DNA from: an uncultured Nocardioides sp.
Lineage (GTDB): Bacteria; Actinomycetota; Actinomycetes; Propionibacteriales; Nocardioidaceae
Reading direction: 5' to 3'
Length of the DNA: 64,000 bases
Assembly: GCA_902805885.1 (NCBI GenBank)
Contig: CADCUM010000086.1
Location: 21,201-85,200 of the forward strand
Positions within the stretch are counted from its first letter, which is position 1; every line of letters begins with the position of its first letter. A model generated the notes under the pieces. The model saw only the letters and a list, made by a program, of their open reading frames with translations, was not told the origin of the DNA and did no database searches. Shown here one piece after another: positions 60,478 through 64,000 of this stretch. The position numbers and the translations under genes were made by a program.

Positions 60478-61220
60478 GCCTTCTCCTGCCCCAGGGTCTC
60501 GGTGGCCGCGGGCCACCGGCGGACGAGTGCAAGGCCGAGAGCCACCACGGCCCGGACAAGGTAGAGGGTGGCCCGAAGAGGGCTCTGGCTGGCCTGGCCC
60601 ACCGTCCGCGGACGCATCTCCACGGGTAGCTGACGGACCGTGCAGCCGACCCGAAGAGCAATGACCAGCGACTCGACGGTATCGCCGAGGTACTCGGCCG
60701 GGTAGTGGTCGGCGAAGACGGCGACGGCACGGCGGTTGGCGGCCCGGAAGCCGCTGGTGACGTCGGTCAGCCGCGTCCTCGCCAAGCGGGACAGCACCCC
60801 GGCCAGCAGCCACATGGCCCATCGTCGCGGGCCGGAAGCGCGGTAGGTGCCTTCACCCGCGAACCGAGCGCCCACCACGACGTCCGCGCTCCCGAGACCG
60901 TTGACGAGCTCGGTGAGGTAGTTGGGGTCGTGCTGCCCGTCGGCGTCGATCTGCACGACGACGTCGTAGCCCTCGCGCAGGGCGTACCGATAGCCGGCGC
61001 GCATGGCTCCGCCCACGCCGAGGTTGTAGGGCAGTCGCGCGACGAGCGCTCCGGCCGCCTCGGCTACGTCCGCGGTGGCGTCCCCCGAGCCGTCGTCGAC
61101 CACGAGCAGGTCGACGTCAGGACGCGCTGCCCGTACCTCGGCGATTGTCGAGGCGATCACTCCGGCCTCGTTCCAGGCCGGGATGACCACGAGGATGCGC
61201 TGTTCGGGTCGCCCGGGCAT
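60474..61220 (-). CDS. Family 2 glycosyltransferase (DPM1-like)
   Basis: The protein has 248 residues. The GT2 core reads V-V-I-P-A-W-N-E-A, V-D-D-G-S-G-D-A-T, and the D-A-D-G-Q-H-D-P segment with the metal-binding D-x-D. The later G-A-R-F region and D-V-T-S-G-F-R-A fit polyprenyl-phosphate sugar transferases. The ATG at 61220 is preferred over 61253, as the extra codons are unlike the family. Coupled to DUF2304. Confidence 0.88.
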   Translation of the reverse strand: MPGRPEQRILVVIPAWNEAGVIASTIAEVRAARPDVDLLVVDDGSGDATADVAEAAGALVARLPYNLGVGGAMRAGYRYALREGYDVVVQIDADGQHDPNYLTELVNGLGSADVVVGARFAGEGTYRASGPRRWAMWLLAGVLSRLARTRLTDVTSGFRAANRRAVAVFADHYPAEYLGDTVESLVIALRVGCTVRQLPVEMRPRTVGQASQSPLRATLYLVRAVVALGLALVRRWPAATETLGQEKA

Positions 61221-61230
61221 GGGTGGAACC

Positions 61231-61686
61231 CTAATCGTCACCCAGCGCGGCATGCGCCCCGGCCGCTGCGACCGTACGACGCACGGCGACTGGCATGGCC
61301 ATGGAGGTCATCGCCGACGCGATCGCGAAGCCCCGGACTGCGCGCTGCTCCGGGTCCGGCGGTGCCGTCAGCATCACCACGGCCGCCGAGGAGTTGGCAG
61401 CGGCCCAGCAGTCAGTGAGCTGCCACCCCACCCGCAGTGCGGCGTAGGCACGGAGCAGCTGTACCCGGTCATGACGTGGTGGCGGCAGGGGCTGGTCGGC
61501 GTGAGGCGAACCCCCGAGCGGGGCGTGGATCGTCCGAAGCCCCACAGTCACTCGGAGTCGTGTCTCACGCTGGTGGCACACGTTCGCCGCGTCGAGGCTC
61601 GTCGTGACAGCGGCGCAGGCACCGGCCGCCGCCGAGAGGGCTTCGCTAGGATGCCCGCATGATCCTGTCCCGCCGAGGCGAGCCAC
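61231..61686 (-). CDS. Uncertain small protein
   Basis: An open frame of 151 codons with good third-position GC in its second half, ending A-A-G-A-H-A-A-L-G-D-D just before the GT2 gene. Its first half is less convincing, and its 5' end overlaps the plus-strand frame at 61659. No family is recognised. It may be a remnant or spurious; the true start is unknown. Confidence 0.3.
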   Translation of the reverse strand: MARLGGTGSCGHPSEALSAAAGACAAVTTSLDAANVCHQRETRLRVTVGLRTIHAPLGGSPHADQPLPPPRHDRVQLLRAYAALRVGWQLTDCWAAANSSAAVVMLTAPPDPEQRAVRGFAIASAMTSMAMPVAVRRTVAAAGAHAALGDD

Positions 61687-61826
61687 CAGCGCTCAAGCTC
61701 GACGACGTCGTGAACGCCGTCGCAACCGGTGGTCGCCCATGGGTGAGGGGTGAGGACGGCCCGGCGGCGCCGCTGCTCTGCGAGCAGGTGCTCGCCGCGT
61801 CTCACGCCATGCTCGCGAATGGGTGA
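61659..61826 (+). CDS. Short reading frame (55 aa) before the fucosyltransferase-like gene
   Basis: ATG with AGGA 8 nt upstream; 55 codons with about 80% GC at third positions, ending in a TGA that overlaps the next gene's ATG at 61819. It begins M-I-L-S-R-R-G-E-P-P-A and has no recognised motif. It could be a small protein coupled to the glycosyltransferase, or the N-terminal portion of that gene cut off by a frameshift. Confidence 0.4.
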   Translation: MILSRRGEPPALKLDDVVNAVATGGRPWVRGEDGPAAPLLCEQVLAASHAMLANG

Positions 61827-62928
61827 ATGGCAGCGAGGCGTACGCGCGCGCCTTCGGGCCTTGCTCATGTATCGGATCGGGCTCGGCGCACCGAGCGCCC
61901 TGCGTCGTCCGCTCCTCCTCGTCCGTGACGTCGTGCGCGTGCTCGGGTTCTACGGGGGTCGCCAGTCGCGCCAGTACATGCGGTTCGTGCGTGAGTGTGA
62001 GTCCCGGCCCGGGCATCTGCGCGAGAAGATCGCCGAGCTCGACGCCAAGGTCGCAGCAGGGGGCCCGCTCTCGTACTACGTGATGCCGTCGGCAGGGGCG
62101 AAGGAGGGGATGTTCCAGCAGGTCAACGCCCTCGTCTACATCCACCTGGTCATGGCCCTGCTGCAGGGACGTGTCCCGGTCGTGGACATGCAGAGCGAGA
62201 AGAACCAGTACCTGGCTGCGGACAAGGTCGGCAGGGAGAACTCGTGGGAGTACTTCTTCGAGCAGCCGTACGGGATCGGGCTCGGCTCCATCCCGTCCAG
62301 GGCGGATGTGGTGCACGGCCACTTTCGGACGCATTGGGGCGTCTGGAGAGGTGACCCGGCCCGGGCCTTCGGGATGCGGGACGAGACGCGCAGCGACCTG
62401 TACATGCTCTGCGAGCGTTTCGTGCGCCCGAACACGACCACGGCGCGGACGATCGATGAGCACCGGCACGCCCTCTTCTCGCCGGGCGACACCGTGCTCG
62501 GCGTCGTGATCCGCGAGACCGACTACGCACTGCAGATGGAGCACCACAGCCCCGCCGACGGCCAGATCGACTACACCGCCCAGATCCAAGGCGCCCTGCG
62601 CCGGCACGGCTGCAACTCCATCTTCGTGGCTACGGAATCGCGGAAGGTCTTCGACTCGGTCAGCGCTGCCTTTCCCGGGATCGCGCGGACCAACCCGCGC
62701 GAGTTCTACGACCGCTACTACCAGGACCGCGAGGACGGCCGTGCGCTGGTGCTCGCCGACGTCAGGCACGATCGAGAGAACGACGAATACCTCAGGGGCC
62801 TCGAGTACGTCACGACCGTGTTCCTCCTCGCCGGATGTGACGTGCTCCTCGGTACGCGGAGTGGCGCGTTCACCGCTGCGCAGTACCTCAATGGCGGCGC
62901 GTACCGCCACGTGAGCACCTGGGCCTAG
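61819..62928 (+). CDS. Fucosyltransferase-like glycosyltransferase (GT11/GT23 fold)
   Basis: The protein has 369 residues (353 if the ATG at 61867 starts it). The pattern P-V-V-D-M-Q-S-E-K-N-Q-Y followed by E-N-S-W-E-Y-F-F-E-Q-P and later V-V-I-R-E-T-D-Y and I-F-V-A-T-E-S resembles alpha-fucosyltransferase-type enzymes that use GDP sugars. The R-x-T-D-Y position corresponds to the donor-binding Arg motif. It probably adds sugar to a surface glycan. There are no GDP-fucose synthesis genes nearby. The flippase-like gene follows after 3 nt. Confidence 0.6.
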   Translation: MGEWQRGVRARLRALLMYRIGLGAPSALRRPLLLVRDVVRVLGFYGGRQSRQYMRFVRECESRPGHLREKIAELDAKVAAGGPLSYYVMPSAGAKEGMFQQVNALVYIHLVMALLQGRVPVVDMQSEKNQYLAADKVGRENSWEYFFEQPYGIGLGSIPSRADVVHGHFRTHWGVWRGDPARAFGMRDETRSDLYMLCERFVRPNTTTARTIDEHRHALFSPGDTVLGVVIRETDYALQMEHHSPADGQIDYTAQIQGALRRHGCNSIFVATESRKVFDSVSAAFPGIARTNPREFYDRYYQDREDGRALVLADVRHDRENDEYLRGLEYVTTVFLLAGCDVLLGTRSGAFTAAQYLNGGAYRHVSTWA

Positions 62929-62931
62929 ACC

Positions 62932-63690
62932 ATGGCCAACGTCGGCCTACGCCTCACAGCTGCTGCGATCGCCAGCGGGATCTCCACGTACGTGGTGCTG
63001 ATGATCGTCGCCGGGCACCTGAGCCTCGCGGAGAACGCGACGTTCCTGGTGTTCTGGAGCGCCATGTCCCTGGGGTACGGGATCTTCACGAGCATCCAGA
63101 GCGATGCGACCCGCGCTGCTGCGGTATGGGCGCGCGCGCCGGAACAGGGGGTGGAGCGCCCACAGGCCCACCCTCGGCTCGTCACCATGATCTGGGCAGC
63201 GGGTGCCGCTTCGATGCTCCTGGTGTTGCTGTCCTCACGCCTGTGGTCGGACGGGCTCTTCCTGTACGCCGCGGCCGCGCTTGCGCTGATCATTGCTGTC
63301 GGGCAGTTCGGCGCGAGCACGAGCGCCGCCTACAACGCCGTCCTCGTCGGTCATGGCCGGCACTCGATCTTCGCGGTCGTGATCCTGCTGGATGGCCTGC
63401 TTCGCCTCGCGTGCGTCTCGATCGTCGTTGCCGGCGGCGGATCACTGGTCTCCATATCGCTGGCGACCATGCTCCCCTCCTTCACCTGGCTGGTTCCCTG
63501 GTTCATCCATCGCGGAACACGGGAGGAGCTTCGCCGAACCCGATCTGATCGGGGCATCTCCGGCACCCTCGCCGCGTGGGGACAGACGGTGCTCGCATCC
63601 GTGTGCACCAGCGCGCTCATCGTCTGCTCACCCACCTCGACCACCCTCCCGGCTCCGCGCTCCGAGCGACCGCCCGGACCGTCAACCTAG
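62932..63690 (+). pseudogene. Truncated polysaccharide flippase-like membrane protein
   Basis: Open frame of 252 codons. The first about 225 residues have the hydrophobic segments of an oligosaccharide flippase/Wzx-like N-terminal half (about six segments), and end at S-A-L-I-V-C. After that the sequence becomes unrelated Ser/Pro/Arg-rich codons (about 63625 on). Flippases of this type are usually 400-500 residues, so about half is missing. It may be a broken gene, or the reading frame may have been cut by a deletion joining the cluster to the aldo/keto reductase region. Confidence 0.55.
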
Positions 63691-63712
63691 ATTGACGAGC
63701 CGATCGTGTCAA
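63681..63712 (+). promoter_or_regulatory. Operator/promoter of the aldo/keto reductase gene
   Basis: GTCAA-CCTAGA-TTGAC (63681-63696) and TTGAC-N11-GTCAA (63692-63712) form overlapping inverted repeats. TTGACG at 63692 with a 17-bp spacer and AAAGAT at 63715-63720 would make a good vegetative promoter, so a repressor could sit right on it. Inferred. Confidence 0.5.
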
Positions 63713-63811
63713 CGAAAGATGACAACGCCGGGCGCTCGACGTCTCCGGTCGCCCCCCGGGCAAGCGCCTGCCTAGGGTCGGGGAGGCCATTCACTCATCA
63801 GGAGGAACCAC

Positions 63812-64000
63812 GTGCAGCAGCGAACCCTGGGCGACCGCACCGTCTCGGCGATCGGCCTCGGCGGGATGCCCATGTCGATCGAGGGGCGCCCCGACGAGGA
63901 GCGCTCGATCGCCACCATCCACGCCGCGCTCGACGCGGGCGTCACCCTGATCGACACCGCGGACGCCTACCACCTCCACGCCGACGACGTCGGCCACAAC
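63812..64000 (+). CDS. Aldo/keto reductase, N-terminal part
   Basis: 63 codons are visible; the gene runs off the window. The start GTG is preceded by AGGAGGA (63800-63806). The sequence T-V-S-A-I-G-L-G-G-M-P-M-S and D-A-G-V-T-L-I-D-T-A-D-A-Y with the catalytic-type Asp and Tyr is the classic AKR beginning. NADPH-dependent reductase; substrate unknown. Confidence 0.9.
   Translation, partial: MQQRTLGDRTVSAIGLGGMPMSIEGRPDEERSIATIHAALDAGVTLIDTADAYHLHADDVGHN

Noticed and set aside
62932..63690. Complete short membrane protein
   Set aside because: Considered as an intact family, but the abrupt loss of hydrophobic pattern at about 63625 and the missing second half favour truncation; kept as likely pseudogene.

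Overview
The window is a 64 kb piece of a very GC-rich actinobacterial chromosome. Gene content and order (rne-rplU-rpmA-obg-proB, iscS-mnmA-metE, gatCAB, ligA, ilvBNC) fit a high-GC Gram-positive. A Nocardioidaceae-type organism is my best guess, but that is an inference from style and not a search result. No tRNA, rRNA, CRISPR array, transposase or prophage was seen.

Layout. 0-2 kb: the end of a TasA/camelysin-like secreted protein and a SipW-type signal peptidase fused to a LamG domain. 2-12 kb: serine and branched-chain amino-acid biosynthesis (serA, ilvC, ilvN, ilvB), interrupted by a YdeI-like protein, a FrnE-type oxidoreductase, an NCS1 permease and two small membrane proteins. An attenuator (leader peptide plus terminator) precedes ilvB. 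11.5-20.3 kb: housekeeping and metabolic singletons (PCD-VOC fusion, S66 peptidase, dCMP deaminase, acetyltransferase, kynureninase, ilvD, SelO). 20.3-27 kb: an XRE regulator with four regularly spaced palindromes upstream, a BNR-repeat protein, a DrrAB-like ABC exporter with a divergent PadR regulator and DMT transporter, and a PQQ-type sugar dehydrogenase lipoprotein.

27-33.5 kb is the most remarkable part. It holds an ECF transporter (S, fused A-A', T), a surface-anchored DUF4430 protein, and a secreted alpha/alpha-toroid protein. The last two genes each sit behind a cobalamin riboswitch. DUF4430 and an alpha6/alpha6 toroid are the two domains of animal transcobalamin and intrinsic factor, so the locus looks like a split, bacterial transcobalamin-like vitamin B12 capture system feeding an ECF importer.

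33.5-42.1 kb: gatCAB, a membrane-anchored M16-like peptidase, an RTX-repeat protein and ligA. 42.2-48.1 kb: an accessory block between ligA and metE, with TetR plus DHA2 exporter, alpha/beta hydrolase, FAD monooxygenase plus TetR, and a secreted matrixin. 48.1-59 kb: core-MetE, mnmA, cysteine desulfurase, proB, obg, rpmA, rplU, a small membrane protein and a very large RNase E/G. 59.3-63.7 kb: a TIGR03936 protein, then a glycan-related set (DUF2304, GT2, a fucosyltransferase-like enzyme, a truncated flippase) that looks like the worn remnant of a polysaccharide cluster. The window ends inside an aldo/keto reductase gene.
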